The notes: generated from the sequence alone by a model not told the origin. A stretch of DNA of 64,000 nt from Pollutimonas nitritireducens (GCF_002849615.1 NZ_PDNV01000012.1:1-64000), one strand, 5' to 3'. Positions 43,189-52,805 are shown, counted from the stretch's first letter. Translations and numbers: made by a program.

Positions 43189-44634
43189 ATGATGCTCAAC
43201 CTCTGTCGCGGCTGGCTAATTCTATCGCTCATGGTGGTGTCACCCGGTCTGGCCGCTCCGCAGGATACGCTGCTGAAGCTGCAAGTCGGCGAAGTAAAAG
43301 TGCTGGGGATCCCAGACGTGGCGCGCATCGCGGTAGGGGATGGTCACATCTTGAACGCCGTAACGACCGAAGAAAAGGAAGTCATCGTTTTCGCTCGGCA
43401 CGAGGGATCCAGCGCGCTGCAGATCTGGTCTTCCAACGGTCAACGCCACCGATATCAGGTGGACGTCGCTGCGGAGGGAGCTCGTCAGGTGCAGGAGGAA
43501 CTTCGTAGCGCCCTGGAGCGCATCCCACAGGCGAAGGTGTCAATTGTCGGGGACAAGTTGATGGTCGAAGGTGATGATTTGTCAGACAGTGACCGTGAAC
43601 GGGTGGCCGAGCTCGGGAAACGCTATCCGCAACTTCTGGACTTCACCAGCCAGGTAGGTTGGGATCGCATGGTTCTTCTTGACGTCCAGGTCGTCGAGGT
43701 ACCGCGTATCCAATTGCAGGAGCTTGGGGTGCGCTGGAATTCCGCCGCGGATGGCGGCATCAACGCGGGACTTTCATGGGATGGCGGTTCCAGGCGTTTC
43801 ACCGATCGTCCTGGCTTGCCGACCGTGCCTATCCCATTCCCGGCGACGGCCGCCGCCGGGTATTTTGGTATCAATGCACTGTTGTCCGCACGCATCAACG
43901 CCATGGCGCAGACTGGCGAAGCTGTCGTGCTGGCCCAGCCCCAATTGCTCGCCCGCAGTGGCGCGACCGCGGAATTCCTCGCGGGCGGTGAAGTTCCATA
44001 TTCCACCGTAGACAAAAACGGAAATACGAACACGGTGTTCAAGCCTTACGGGGTCTCCCTCAGAATAACGCCGCAAATCGAGCGCAACGCTGCGGTACGG
44101 TCGCGCATCGAAGTCGAAGTCAGTTCGGTCGACACGTCAATCTCGGTTCCCAACGGACCATCGCTCAAAACAAGGCGGGCTGCTACCGAGTTCAATGTGC
44201 GGTCCGGGCAGACGCTTGTACTCGCGGGCTTCCTGTCGCGTGATGAATCGCGTAACGTCGACAAAATGCCGGGGCTAGCCGACGTTCCGGTGCTGGGTCG
44301 CTTGTTCAAGTCAACCCGTTACCAGCGCAACGAGACTGAACTCGCGATATTTGTCACCCCTGTGGTCGTGGCGCCAGACCATCCCGACCTCATGCGCCGC
44401 GTTCATAAGAGTCAGGGAATTCTCGACGCCGCGTTCCCTGACGAGCAGCTCATCAATGTGCCGGTACGTGCCGCCAGTAGTTTTCCGAGCGCGCTCCCGG
44501 ATCTGTCTGGTACACGCTGGGATCCCTGGGAAGGCGAAGGCTCCCAATGGCAGGAAGGTGTTCGGTCGGATGCAGCAGTTTGGCCGCAAGCCCATACCCG
44601 CGCGGGCTCCAATCAATATGATTTTCGGGAGTGA
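43189..44634 (+). CDS. cpaC: Type II/IV secretin CpaC (RcpA)
   Basis: The outer-membrane secretin channel of the Tad system. From ATG 43189 the product is 481 residues with a signal peptide (ends VSPGLAA), an N-terminal BON/pilus-secretin N domain (LLKLQVGEVKVLGIPDVARIAVGDG) and the secretin C domain with VVLAQPQLLARSGATAEFLAGGEVPYS, GVSLRITPQI and the VPVLGRLFKS terminus. Length fits RcpA/CpaC. GTG 43180 in the same frame is less likely because ATG 43189 has the better context. Confidence 0.93.
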   Translation: MMLNLCRGWLILSLMVVSPGLAAPQDTLLKLQVGEVKVLGIPDVARIAVGDGHILNAVTTEEKEVIVFARHEGSSALQIWSSNGQRHRYQVDVAAEGARQVQEELRSALERIPQAKVSIVGDKLMVEGDDLSDSDRERVAELGKRYPQLLDFTSQVGWDRMVLLDVQVVEVPRIQLQELGVRWNSAADGGINAGLSWDGGSRRFTDRPGLPTVPIPFPATAAAGYFGINALLSARINAMAQTGEAVVLAQPQLLARSGATAEFLAGGEVPYSTVDKNGNTNTVFKPYGVSLRITPQIERNAAVRSRIEVEVSSVDTSISVPNGPSLKTRRAATEFNVRSGQTLVLAGFLSRDESRNVDKMPGLADVPVLGRLFKSTRYQRNETELAIFVTPVVVAPDHPDLMRRVHKSQGILDAAFPDEQLINVPVRAASSFPSALPDLSGTRWDPWEGEGSQWQEGVRSDAAVWPQAHTRAGSNQYDFRE

Positions 44635-44636
44635 AC

Positions 44637-46412
44637 ATGATCGAGATGGAACTGCGCTTCGAAGATGGCACCGTGAATACGCTCAGAGCCGCATTGCCGC
44701 TCGATATCGGAAGAGGGTCCGGTTGCGGCTTACGGCTAAAGGCCTGGCGGGTCGCAAAGCGTCACGCACGCATAGAGCGGCGCGCGGGCGGCCTTTTTCT
44801 TGAAGACTTCGGCGCATTGAGCGGCACGCTGGTCAACGGGCAGCGAATAACACAGTACGGACCGCTTGGACTCGATGACGAAATTGTGATCGGCCCCTGC
44901 TTGCTCCGTTTATGCGGATCGATCCAGCATCACCCGATTGTTCCAATGACGGAAAACGCATTGCCTTGCGATCATCCTTCAGACGACGACTCAGTGGGGG
45001 CGGTCGTGACGGGCGGGTCGGCGCCGCTGCGCCCAGTGCTGGTCGATCGGCAACCGCCATGCAAGGGTGAGGCTCATGCCTCAAATGAATTAGATCTCGA
45101 TACCCTTCTTCGTCATCGTCGGCGCTTGCATGTCGCCCTTCTCGAAGCACTGGATTTACGGCGCCGCGACATTGCCAGCATGAGCGACGACGCCTTGCGC
45201 AGTGAAGCGACGGCCGCACTGCGCGAAATTATTGTGCACGATGCAGAACTGCCTGACTCAATGGATAGGACTGCACTCTTGACGGATGTGGTCGACGAGG
45301 CAGTAGGATTAGGCCCCTTGGAGCCCTTGCTGGCTGATCATGTCGTCACTGAAATCATGGTGAATCGGCACGATGAAATCTATATCGAAACGGGAGGCCG
45401 CCTTCTCCGGCATAACGCGGCCTTCAGCAGCGAGCAGGCGGTACTGGGCGTTATCGAGCGCATTGTTTCACCGCTGGGACGGCGGATCGATGAAAGTTCT
45501 CCCATGGTCGATGCGCGCCTTCGCGATGGCTCGCGCGTCAACGCGGTGATTCCGCCAGTTGCATTGCGCGGAGCCAGCATCACCATACGCAAATTTCCGC
45601 AAAGCAGGCCCGGAATGGCGGATCTCTTGCGTGTCGGCGCTCTGGACGAGTCCATGCGCGATTTCCTGTCAGCCTGTGTCGAGCACAGGAAGAACATCAT
45701 CGTCTCCGGCGGAACAGGTTCGGGCAAGACCACGCTGCTGAATATTCTGTCCAATTGTATTCCGGCTGGCGAGCGCATAGTCACCATTGAAGATGCGGCT
45801 GAACTCCGTCTTAATCACCAGCATCTGGTGGCGCTGGAAGCGCGTCCGGCAAATCTGGAGGGCCGTGGCGAGATCAATATCCGCGACCTGGTGCGCAATG
45901 CCCTGCGCATGCGGCCCGATCGCATTGTCATCGGCGAATGCCGTGGCGGGGAATCCTTCGATATGTTGGCCGCCATGAATACGGGGCATGAAGGTTCCTT
46001 GACCACTCTGCATGCCAACAGCCCTCGCGATGCGCTGTCTCGTCTGGAAACCATGATCCTGATGGCTGGCATGGATATTCCCTTGGCCGCGGTGCGGGAA
46101 CACATAGCAGGCAGCATTAACGTCATCGTCCAGCAGGCCCGGTTGAATACCGGTATGCGGCTGATCACTTCTATCGTCGAAGTCACCGGCATGGAGAGCG
46201 GCAGGATACAAACGCAAGCGCTTTTTCGCTATCAGGGCGGCCCTTCCGCCCTATTTATCGGCTGCGGTGTGGTCCCCGAATGCTTCCAGGATGAAGCGGG
46301 ATCCGCACGGCTGCCCCTTGATTGGTTCAATCAACGCACACCGGCCCGCAGCGAAATTCAAGCTTTCGTTCGTTCGGACCCTTTAGGGGCGACGCGTGCG
46401 CACCCGGCCTGA
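44637..46412 (+). CDS. cpaF: CpaF/TadA-type ATPase fused to an N-terminal FHA domain
   Basis: Powers Flp pilus assembly. The 591-residue product has an N-terminal FHA domain (about residues 1-95: IGRGSGCGLRLKAWRVAKRHARIERRAGGLFLEDFGALSGTLVNGQRI with the GR-S-H-NG pattern), which binds phosphothreonine peptides. The ATPase follows: NEIMVNRHDEIYIE, Walker A SGGTGSGKTTLL (about residue 360), Walker B DRIVIGECRGGE and the HANSPRDALSRLE motif. CpaF alone is usually 400-500 residues. CpaE is absent here; the FHA domain may take over localisation or control. ATG 44637 is preferred over GTG 44631 because CGGGAG lies before it. Confidence 0.93.
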   Translation: MIEMELRFEDGTVNTLRAALPLDIGRGSGCGLRLKAWRVAKRHARIERRAGGLFLEDFGALSGTLVNGQRITQYGPLGLDDEIVIGPCLLRLCGSIQHHPIVPMTENALPCDHPSDDDSVGAVVTGGSAPLRPVLVDRQPPCKGEAHASNELDLDTLLRHRRRLHVALLEALDLRRRDIASMSDDALRSEATAALREIIVHDAELPDSMDRTALLTDVVDEAVGLGPLEPLLADHVVTEIMVNRHDEIYIETGGRLLRHNAAFSSEQAVLGVIERIVSPLGRRIDESSPMVDARLRDGSRVNAVIPPVALRGASITIRKFPQSRPGMADLLRVGALDESMRDFLSACVEHRKNIIVSGGTGSGKTTLLNILSNCIPAGERIVTIEDAAELRLNHQHLVALEARPANLEGRGEINIRDLVRNALRMRPDRIVIGECRGGESFDMLAAMNTGHEGSLTTLHANSPRDALSRLETMILMAGMDIPLAAVREHIAGSINVIVQQARLNTGMRLITSIVEVTGMESGRIQTQALFRYQGGPSALFIGCGVVPECFQDEAGSARLPLDWFNQRTPARSEIQAFVRSDPLGATRAHPA

Positions 46413-46424
46413 CGGAAGACTTTT

Positions 46425-47270
46425 ATGGTGATGATCTTTTTGCTCTCGATTGCCGTGCTGGTCACGGTAATCAGCTGGATTTTCCAGAAGTCGGCCGCGC
46501 AAGCCTACAAGCGCTATCGCACGGCGTTCAAGAAGGAAGCCAAGCAGCGCATGAGCGAATTTTTCCTGTTTCTGGACCCTGCGCAGCTATGGTTCGCCAA
46601 TGTCTTGATTTGTGCGCTGGTCATCGTGTTGTTTTATATCGCGGCAGGCTCGGTATGGGTCTGCGCAGCGGCGGGCACGCTTGCGCTGGTAGCTCCTCAG
46701 TACAGCATCAAGCGCCTGAAACGACGACGACTGCAACATTTCGACGAACAGCTGCCCGATCTGGTCCAGGCGCTTGCAGGCGCCTTGCGTTCGGGTTCAG
46801 GCGTGCACTCGGCCTTGCGGCATATCGTGGCCCAGTCTCCTGCGCCGTTGATACAGGAATTCGGTCTTGTGTTGCGTGAGCAGCGCATGGGGGTATCGTT
46901 CGAGCAGGCCCTGGCTAATCTCTATCAGCGGGTGCCCACCGAGGGCGCCGGACTGGTCGTCTCTTCATTGAAAATAGCGTCCCAAAGCGGTGGGAGCCTT
47001 GCTGAAACGCTCGAACGCATTGCCGCGACCTTGCGCGCCCGTTTGCATTTGCTCGGGCGTATACGGGCCTTGACCTCGCAAGGGCGCATGCAAGCCTGGG
47101 TCATGGCCTGTCTTCCTGTTGCTTTGGGTGTTGTGTTGAACCAACTTGATCCGCACTCCATGCAGGCCTTATGGCAGACTCCCATGGGCTGGCTTGTATT
47201 GGCCGTCATCACCGTCCTCGAGTTGCTCGGCATATTTTTCATTCAACGTATCGTCAATATTCAGGTATGA
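46425..47270 (+). CDS. tadB: Tad inner-membrane platform protein TadB
   Basis: The 281-residue protein has two N-terminal and two C-terminal membrane segments and a central GspF-type domain: FDEQLPDLVQALAGALRSGSGVHSALRHIVAQSPAPLIQEFGLVLREQRMGVSFEQAL (residues 100-165). It would form the inner-membrane platform with TadC. It starts 12 bases after cpaF and is followed 3 bases later by tadC. Confidence 0.92.
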   Translation: MVMIFLLSIAVLVTVISWIFQKSAAQAYKRYRTAFKKEAKQRMSEFFLFLDPAQLWFANVLICALVIVLFYIAAGSVWVCAAAGTLALVAPQYSIKRLKRRRLQHFDEQLPDLVQALAGALRSGSGVHSALRHIVAQSPAPLIQEFGLVLREQRMGVSFEQALANLYQRVPTEGAGLVVSSLKIASQSGGSLAETLERIAATLRARLHLLGRIRALTSQGRMQAWVMACLPVALGVVLNQLDPHSMQALWQTPMGWLVLAVITVLELLGIFFIQRIVNIQV

Positions 47271-47273
47271 CCT

Positions 47274-48149
47274 ATGTTCTTCTGGATTAGCTGCGCGGCC
47301 GCGGGTGTGTCGCTTTGTCTTGTCGTCTGGGTATTTACGCGTCCCGTGGTCACGCAGGATGCCGATATTGAAAGACCGTCTCAAGGCACGCTATTCAGGC
47401 TGGCGTGGCCTTGGATATCCGTCCTTTCCCGGCTATGCGGGCCATTCATCTCGTGGCCGATGCGCGAGGCGCTCGGAAGACGTATCCAAATAGCGGGCCT
47501 GGCTTCGGCATGGCAGCCAGATCATGTGGTCGCGCTGCAGTGCCTCGTATTTCTATTGGTCGGTCTGGCTGCACCGATGTTCCTGTTTTTTTCACTCGAT
47601 GTGGCGGCGCTACAGAGTGTAGTCCTTCCCATGGGGGCAGGCCTGTGTCTCATGTGGTGGCCGCGACTATGGTTGCACGATATGGGAAAGCGCCGGCAGA
47701 ATCTAATGCTGCGCGAGTTTCCTTTCTTGCTGGACATGACGACCTTATGCGTGGAGGCCGGCCTGAATCTTCAAGGTGCTTTGCAACAGGCTGCGCATCA
47801 TGGACCTGAAGGCCCTCTGCGCAGCGAGTTGCGGCATGCCCTGGCCGATATGCGCGCGGGTATGCCGCGATTGCAAGCGCTTGACGAACTGGCGGAACGA
47901 ACAGGCCTTGCCGCGGTCCGAAGTCTTGTGACGGCGTTGACCCAGGCGGATCAGCTCGGTATGAGCCTGGGGCCCTTATTGCGATCGCAATCGGATCAGC
48001 GGCGTACAGAACGGTTCTTGCGGGCCGAAAAACTGGCTCTTGAGGCCCCTGTGAAAATGCTGTTTCCTATGGTGCTGTGCATTTTCCCGTGCACGTTTCT
48101 TGTAATCGGATTCCCCATCGCCATCAAGATCATGGGAAACGAATTTTGA
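47274..48149 (+). CDS. tadC: Tad inner-membrane platform protein TadC
   Basis: The 291-residue protein has an N-terminal membrane helix, two central helices near residues 80-125 and a C-terminal one. The T2SSF domain includes REFPFLLDMTTLCVEAGLNLQGALQQAAHHGPEGPLRSELRHALADMRAGMPRLQALDELAERTGLAAVRSLVTALTQADQLGMSLGPLLR and EKLALEAPVKMLFPMVLCIFPCTFLVIGFPIAIKI. It partners TadB. The stop overlaps the start of the DUF192 gene by ATGA-type overlap. Confidence 0.93.
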   Translation: MFFWISCAAAGVSLCLVVWVFTRPVVTQDADIERPSQGTLFRLAWPWISVLSRLCGPFISWPMREALGRRIQIAGLASAWQPDHVVALQCLVFLLVGLAAPMFLFFSLDVAALQSVVLPMGAGLCLMWWPRLWLHDMGKRRQNLMLREFPFLLDMTTLCVEAGLNLQGALQQAAHHGPEGPLRSELRHALADMRAGMPRLQALDELAERTGLAAVRSLVTALTQADQLGMSLGPLLRSQSDQRRTERFLRAEKLALEAPVKMLFPMVLCIFPCTFLVIGFPIAIKIMGNEF

Positions 48150-48577
48150 TGAGCCGATTACAGAACCCAGAGGTGTCACGCCGGGATAGTGTTAAGGCCG
48201 TCGACACCTTACCCCCACTCACTCTGCGCAGAGCCGAGAGCTTTTGGGCTCGTCTGCGCGGCCTGCATGGCTTGCCGTGCCTGCCCTGGCATACTGGCCT
48301 GTACCTGTCGCCCTGCCGGGCCGTCCACTCATTCGGGATGCGCTACGCGATCGACGTCGTGTTCCTGGGCGCGGATGGCAAGCGCTTGAAGCAGGTCAGC
48401 AATATGCTGCCCGGGCGCGTGGCATTCTGTCTACGTGCCGCATCGGCCATCGAACTGCCAGGTGGTTACTGTCTGGCGTATCCGGCCTATGAAAGTGCTA
48501 TAGAACGCTGTCTTCATCCCCGCTGCCATGGGCATCACCATGGCCTTGACCCGGATAGTTGGTGCCGAACACGCTGA
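48149..48577 (+). CDS. DUF192 family protein
   Basis: The 142-residue protein has the DUF192 core: SFWARLRGLHGLPCLPWHTGLYLSPCRAVHSFGMRYAIDVVFLGADGKRLKQVSNMLPGRVAFCLRAASAIELPGG. This family often lies at the end of Tad loci but has no known activity that I can name. Its start overlaps the tadC stop, so it is part of the operon. Its 3' end overlaps the convergent membrane gene by about 80 bases. Confidence 0.88.
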   Translation: MSRLQNPEVSRRDSVKAVDTLPPLTLRRAESFWARLRGLHGLPCLPWHTGLYLSPCRAVHSFGMRYAIDVVFLGADGKRLKQVSNMLPGRVAFCLRAASAIELPGGYCLAYPAYESAIERCLHPRCHGHHHGLDPDSWCRTR

Positions 48578-49313
48578 TATAAGCGGGATAAAAGCTGCAG
48601 TACAAGACCGCTGCGACGACGATGTTCACGGGTGTCAGCAGTATCTGCATTATGCCCGGGGGTATGCCAAGCGAAGTCAGGGTCGCACCCGCCATTTGTA
48701 TGGCAAAGAATATCGCAGCCCAGCTGACGCCGTAGGCCAGGAAAGGCCACTTGTTGCGCCAACATGCCACCATGGAAAAGAAGAGCGCCTGTGTCATCTT
48801 GATGCGATGCCAGCCTATCAGTGCGGGCGCATGCCAGAACAGCGCCGAGATCACCACATATATCAGCGCAAAAGTGATGAAAGGGCCGCGCATGGCCAGC
48901 ATCAACGCCCGCTCGTCGATGGCGCCGTCCGCAGTGATGGCGCTCATCAAACCATCCAGGAATGGCAGCGTGGCGATGAATCCACCGGCCAGACAGCACA
49001 CCATGTAAGCGAATCCCAGACCGAACAGGCTCTTGCGGGTTTCTTTATCGCGCAGGGGTTCCAGCCACATTGGCAAAAGCATGGGTCGCCCTGCGGCGAT
49101 ATTGCGGCAGGCACTCAGCGTGATAAAGGTGAGCAGGGGCGTGCTGGCGATCAGCACCATTTGGCCGAGCAGAGGGATCAGATAGCTGACAGTAATGAAA
49201 AAGCCGGTCATCAGGCTCCAGAAAAACATCGCCATGGGCTGGAGTTTGAACAGCTTGAATCCATCTTGAATCCAGGACCAGCCTGACGTGATGGGAAGGG
49301 TGGCAGCTTGCAT
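48498..49313 (-). CDS. BPSS1780-family membrane protein
   Basis: From ATG 49313 the product is 271 residues. It has the N-terminal SGWSWIQDGFKLFKLQPMAMFFWSLMTGFFI segment characteristic of the BPSS1780 family and six predicted membrane segments. No function is assigned to the family. AGGAAG lies 10 bases before this ATG; an upstream ATG at 49340 is possible. The 3' end overlaps the DUF192 gene on the other strand by about 80 bases. Confidence 0.85.
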   Translation of the reverse strand: MQAATLPITSGWSWIQDGFKLFKLQPMAMFFWSLMTGFFITVSYLIPLLGQMVLIASTPLLTFITLSACRNIAAGRPMLLPMWLEPLRDKETRKSLFGLGFAYMVCCLAGGFIATLPFLDGLMSAITADGAIDERALMLAMRGPFITFALIYVVISALFWHAPALIGWHRIKMTQALFFSMVACWRNKWPFLAYGVSWAAIFFAIQMAGATLTSLGIPPGIMQILLTPVNIVVAAVLYCSFYPAYISVFGTNYPGQGHGDAHGSGDEDSVL

Positions 49314-49398
49314 AGTGACTTGGACTTCCTGGAGACGCATCGCGCCGGAGGTGAACGCGCAACGATGCGCGTAGGTTTAATGATAGCTTGTTAGCTTG

Positions 49399-50367
49399 CT
49401 AAGGAAGCGCCAGAACTGTGGTCTTGCGGCGCTCAAGCAATATACGTTCAAAGTGCCGGGGATCATGCGGTTTGAGCGTTTGCGCAGGCCGCGGCAAATA
49501 GAAGTCATAGAGCCGCGATACCCAGAAGCGCAAGGCAGCGGCCCGCAATAGAACAGGCCATGCTGCTTTTTCGTTGCTCGTAAACGGCCTATTTTCTGCG
49601 TAGGCGCCCACCCATGCGGCCAGTTTTTCCGTATCGAACACGCCGGTATTGGGCTCGATGCACCAGTCATTTACGCTTACCGCAACGTCGAATAGCCAGG
49701 TGTCGCAGCCGGCAAAATAAAAGTCGATGAAACCGCCCATGCGGGGCATCTCGAAAGTGCCGTCGAACAGCACGTTGTCGCGAAACAGATCGCAATGAGC
49801 CGGCCCTGTTGGCAGCGCCCGATAGACATTATTTTCGGCGAACCGTATTTGTTCATCCAGGGTTTCCTGCAGCAGTGCGGATTGCGTGCCGCTCAGGAAG
49901 GGCAGCACTTTAGGTGTAGTTTCCCGCCACCAGGAAAGTCCGCGCAGATTGGGCTGCTTTATGCCGAAATCCCGGGCGGCCAGATGCGCTTGCGCCAGCG
50001 TTGCGCCGGCCAGTGCGCAATGCGCGGCGCTGGGCGCCGGCTCGTAGCCGCCGGACAAACGTGTGACGATGGTGCAGGGTTTGTCATACAGTGCGGTCAG
50101 GCGCGTGCCGTCGCGCAACGTTTGCGGCTCGGGCACGGGAATGTGGCGTTGCGCCAGGTGGTGCATGAGTTCAATATAAAACGGCAGTTGCTCGCAGGTC
50201 AGAACCTCGAACAGAGTGAGTACATATTCACCCTGTGTGGTGGTCAGAAAGTAGTTGGTGTTTTCAATACCGGCGGTAATGCCGCGCAGGGAGACGAGTT
50301 CGCCCAGGGTGTAATGGGTCAAAAGTGCGCGCACATCGTCGTCGCTGACAGGGGTAAAAACGGCCAT
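49399..50367 (-). CDS. thrB: Homoserine kinase
   Basis: Phosphorylates homoserine in threonine synthesis. This is the kinase-fold (APH-like) type found in Pseudomonas and betaproteobacteria, not the GHMP-type ThrB of E. coli. The 322-residue product starts MAVFTPVSDDDVRALLTHYTLGELVSLRGI, and has GIENTNYFL, the catalytic GPAHCDLFRDNVLFDG (APH-type HxDxxxxN pattern) near residue 190 and FIDFYFAGCDTWLFDVAVSVNDWC (the second Asp). A second ATG (50376) lies nine bases upstream; 50367 gives the standard N-terminus. Confidence 0.92.
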   Translation of the reverse strand: MAVFTPVSDDDVRALLTHYTLGELVSLRGITAGIENTNYFLTTTQGEYVLTLFEVLTCEQLPFYIELMHHLAQRHIPVPEPQTLRDGTRLTALYDKPCTIVTRLSGGYEPAPSAAHCALAGATLAQAHLAARDFGIKQPNLRGLSWWRETTPKVLPFLSGTQSALLQETLDEQIRFAENNVYRALPTGPAHCDLFRDNVLFDGTFEMPRMGGFIDFYFAGCDTWLFDVAVSVNDWCIEPNTGVFDTEKLAAWVGAYAENRPFTSNEKAAWPVLLRAAALRFWVSRLYDFYLPRPAQTLKPHDPRHFERILLERRKTTVLALP

Positions 50368-50581
50368 GGGCTGCAAACTCTGCTTGTGGTAAACCGCGGA
50401 TGAATAAAAACCGGCAAAGCCGGGACAGTGATTTTAGTCCAGGTTCCGCCTTCGTGCGGCGCGAACTTCCTGGCAACAAGCGGAGTGGCCGCCTGGCTGT
50501 TCCTATGCCCCAAGCTTGAAACGTGAAAATGACGCAAAATACGGTTTATCGTTTATTTTTTGTGGCTCAAACCTGTTTCCC

Positions 50582-51589
50582 GTGACGACTGAATTGTCCG
50601 CTATCCCCGTTTCCGACTGGCGACTCTGTGTGGCGCCCATGATAGATGTGACTGACCGGCATTGCCGCTATTTCCATCGCCTGCTGGCACCCCGTGCCCG
50701 GCTCTATACTGAAATGATCACGACCGGCGCGTTGTTGCACGGCAAGGTGGCGCGGCACCTGGATTTCGATCCGGCCGAAGAGCCCGTGGCGCTGCAACTG
50801 GGCGGCAGCGAACCCGAAGCGCTGGCCGAATCCGCGCGGTTGGGCCAGCAATGGGGCTATGACGAAATCAATCTGAACTGCGGTTGCCCATCCGAACGCG
50901 TGCAGAAGGGGGCTTTCGGCGCCTGCCTGATGGCGGAACCCGCATTGGTGGCCGACTGCGTAAAAGCCATGCAGGACGCCGTGTCGATTCCCGTTACCGT
51001 CAAGCACAGGCTGGGGCTGGACTATGACGACTCCTATGGCTTTGTGCGGGACTTCGTCGGCAAGATTCACGACACGGGCTGCCGCGTCTTTATTGTGCAT
51101 GCCCGCAACGCCGTGCTCAAAGGACTGTCGCCTAAAGATAATCGCGAAAAGCCGCCCCTGCGCTACGACATGGCAGCCCGCATCAAGGCTGATTTCCCCG
51201 ACTGCACGATCGTGCTGAACGGCGGAATAACGGGCGTGTACGAGGTGGCAAGCTTGTTGGGTGAGTTCGATGGCGTGATGCTGGGCCGTGCGGCTTGGCA
51301 CAACCCGGGCATACTGTCGGATATTTCACGTTCCATGCATCCCGACCTCATAGTGTCCGAGCCGGCGCAAATCGTTCAGGCCATGGTGCAGTACGCTGGC
51401 CGCGAGATCGAGAAGGGCGTTCCCTTGCGCCTTATTGTGCGTTCGATGCTTGGCTGGATGAGCGGCAGGGCTGGGGCGCGTTATTGGCGCCGCACCCTGT
51501 CCGATCATTCGCAGTTGAACGACAATGATGCCAGGCTGATTGACCGGGCGTGGTCCGATCTTGTACTACGGGCCAGCGAGGAAGGCTGA
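50582..51589 (+). CDS. dusA: tRNA-dihydrouridine(20/20a) synthase DusA
   Basis: FMN enzyme that reduces U20/U20a in tRNA. From GTG 50582 it is 335 residues. DWRLCVAPMIDVTDRHCRYFHRLL near the start, MITTGALLHG, NLNCGCPSERVQKGAFGACLM with the active Cys, VTVKHRLGLD and FIVHARNAVLKGLSPKDNREKPPLRYD are DusA-type features. The ORF could begin earlier but the conserved part starts after this GTG. It is divergent from thrB by about 215 bases and convergent with the receptor gene, whose stop codon is 4 bases away. Confidence 0.93.
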   Translation: MTTELSAIPVSDWRLCVAPMIDVTDRHCRYFHRLLAPRARLYTEMITTGALLHGKVARHLDFDPAEEPVALQLGGSEPEALAESARLGQQWGYDEINLNCGCPSERVQKGAFGACLMAEPALVADCVKAMQDAVSIPVTVKHRLGLDYDDSYGFVRDFVGKIHDTGCRVFIVHARNAVLKGLSPKDNREKPPLRYDMAARIKADFPDCTIVLNGGITGVYEVASLLGEFDGVMLGRAAWHNPGILSDISRSMHPDLIVSEPAQIVQAMVQYAGREIEKGVPLRLIVRSMLGWMSGRAGARYWRRTLSDHSQLNDNDARLIDRAWSDLVLRASEEG

Positions 51590-51593
51590 CCGT

Positions 51594-52805
51594 TTACGGT
51601 TTAAGCAGGGAACATTTGGAATCGGTCGCTTTCGTAAACGCCTCATCGCCCGGAATGGTGGCGACTATTTTCATATAGTCCCAGGGTTTAGTCGATTCTT
51701 CAGGCGTTTTGACTTGCATGAGATACATGTCGTGTATGTAGCGTCCGTCAGCTCTGATATGGCCTTTGGTATATACATCGTCTATCTTCATGCTTTTCAG
51801 CGTTTTCATTACCTGGTCCGAATCTGTGGTCTTGGCGGCTTCGACCGCCTTCAGGTAGGTCAGCGTGGCGGAGTAAGCAGCCACCTGATGGGTACTGGGC
51901 ATTTTGTTCATCGTTTTGTAGAACCGTTGCGCGAACGCCCGCGACGCTTCGTCCCTGTCCCAATACCAGCTGTCTGTCATCATCAATTTTTGGGCCACTG
52001 GCAACCCCAGGCCGTGGATATCGTTGATGGTCATGAGCAGACCCACCAGCTTCATGTCCTTGGTCAGTCCGAAATCGTTGGCCGCCTTGATGGAGTTGAT
52101 GGTGTCTGCGCCGGCATTGGCAAGGCCCAGGACCTGTGCCTTGGAGGCCCTGGCCTGCAGAATGTACGAGGACATGTCCGACGAGGTGGGCGGGTGACGA
52201 ACGGATCCCACCACGGTGCCGCCGTTGGCCTTGATCACGGCGCCGGTGTCGGCTTCCAGCGAATGGCCGAATGCATAATCGGCCACCAGGAAGTACCAGG
52301 ATTTTCCGCCTTGCTTGATGACAGCGGAACCCGTGCCCTTGGCCAGCGCAACCGTGTCGTATTCATAGTGCACCGTGTACGGGGTGCAGTCCTCGTTAGT
52401 CAGGCGGGCCGTGGCGGCGCCGATGTTGATGTAGGGGATTTTCTTTTCTGCCACGATGGTATTCATGGCGAGTCCCGCAGCCGAATTCACCCCGCCGATC
52501 AGCAAGGACAGCCCCTGCTGGTCTATCCATTCCCGGGCTCGCGCCGACGCAATCTCGGGCTTGTTCTGGTGATCCGCGGAAAGAATTTCTATTTTCTTGC
52601 CTAGCACCTTCCCGCCGGCATCCTGCACCGCCATCCTGATTGCCTCGACGCCTCCCGGCCCGTCCGTATCGGCATAGGGGCCAGACATATCGGTAATGAA
52701 ACCGATGCGCACCACGTCTTGCGGGCTTTGTGCGTGACCATTGGTGCTGAAGGCTGATGCAAGCATCAGCGCGAATGCGTTCAGATGAAATAGCGATTTG
52801 TTCAT
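51594..52805 (-). CDS. Branched-chain-type ABC substrate-binding protein
   Basis: The 403-residue precursor has a signal peptide (MNKSLFHLNAFALMLASAFSTNGHAQ) and a LivK-like, type I periplasmic-binding fold: DVVRIGFITDMSGPYADTDGPGGVEAIRMAVQDAGG and AGLAMNTIVAEKKIPYINIGAATARLTNEDCTPYTVHYEYDTVALAKGTG. No permease or ATPase genes are adjacent. It is 64 bases downstream of the HMG-CoA reductase gene on the same strand, so the two are likely one transcript. This suggests that its ligand could be mevalonate or another branched short-chain acid; that is inference. Confidence 0.88.
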   Translation of the reverse strand: MNKSLFHLNAFALMLASAFSTNGHAQSPQDVVRIGFITDMSGPYADTDGPGGVEAIRMAVQDAGGKVLGKKIEILSADHQNKPEIASARAREWIDQQGLSLLIGGVNSAAGLAMNTIVAEKKIPYINIGAATARLTNEDCTPYTVHYEYDTVALAKGTGSAVIKQGGKSWYFLVADYAFGHSLEADTGAVIKANGGTVVGSVRHPPTSSDMSSYILQARASKAQVLGLANAGADTINSIKAANDFGLTKDMKLVGLLMTINDIHGLGLPVAQKLMMTDSWYWDRDEASRAFAQRFYKTMNKMPSTHQVAAYSATLTYLKAVEAAKTTDSDQVMKTLKSMKIDDVYTKGHIRADGRYIHDMYLMQVKTPEESTKPWDYMKIVATIPGDEAFTKATDSKCSLLKP

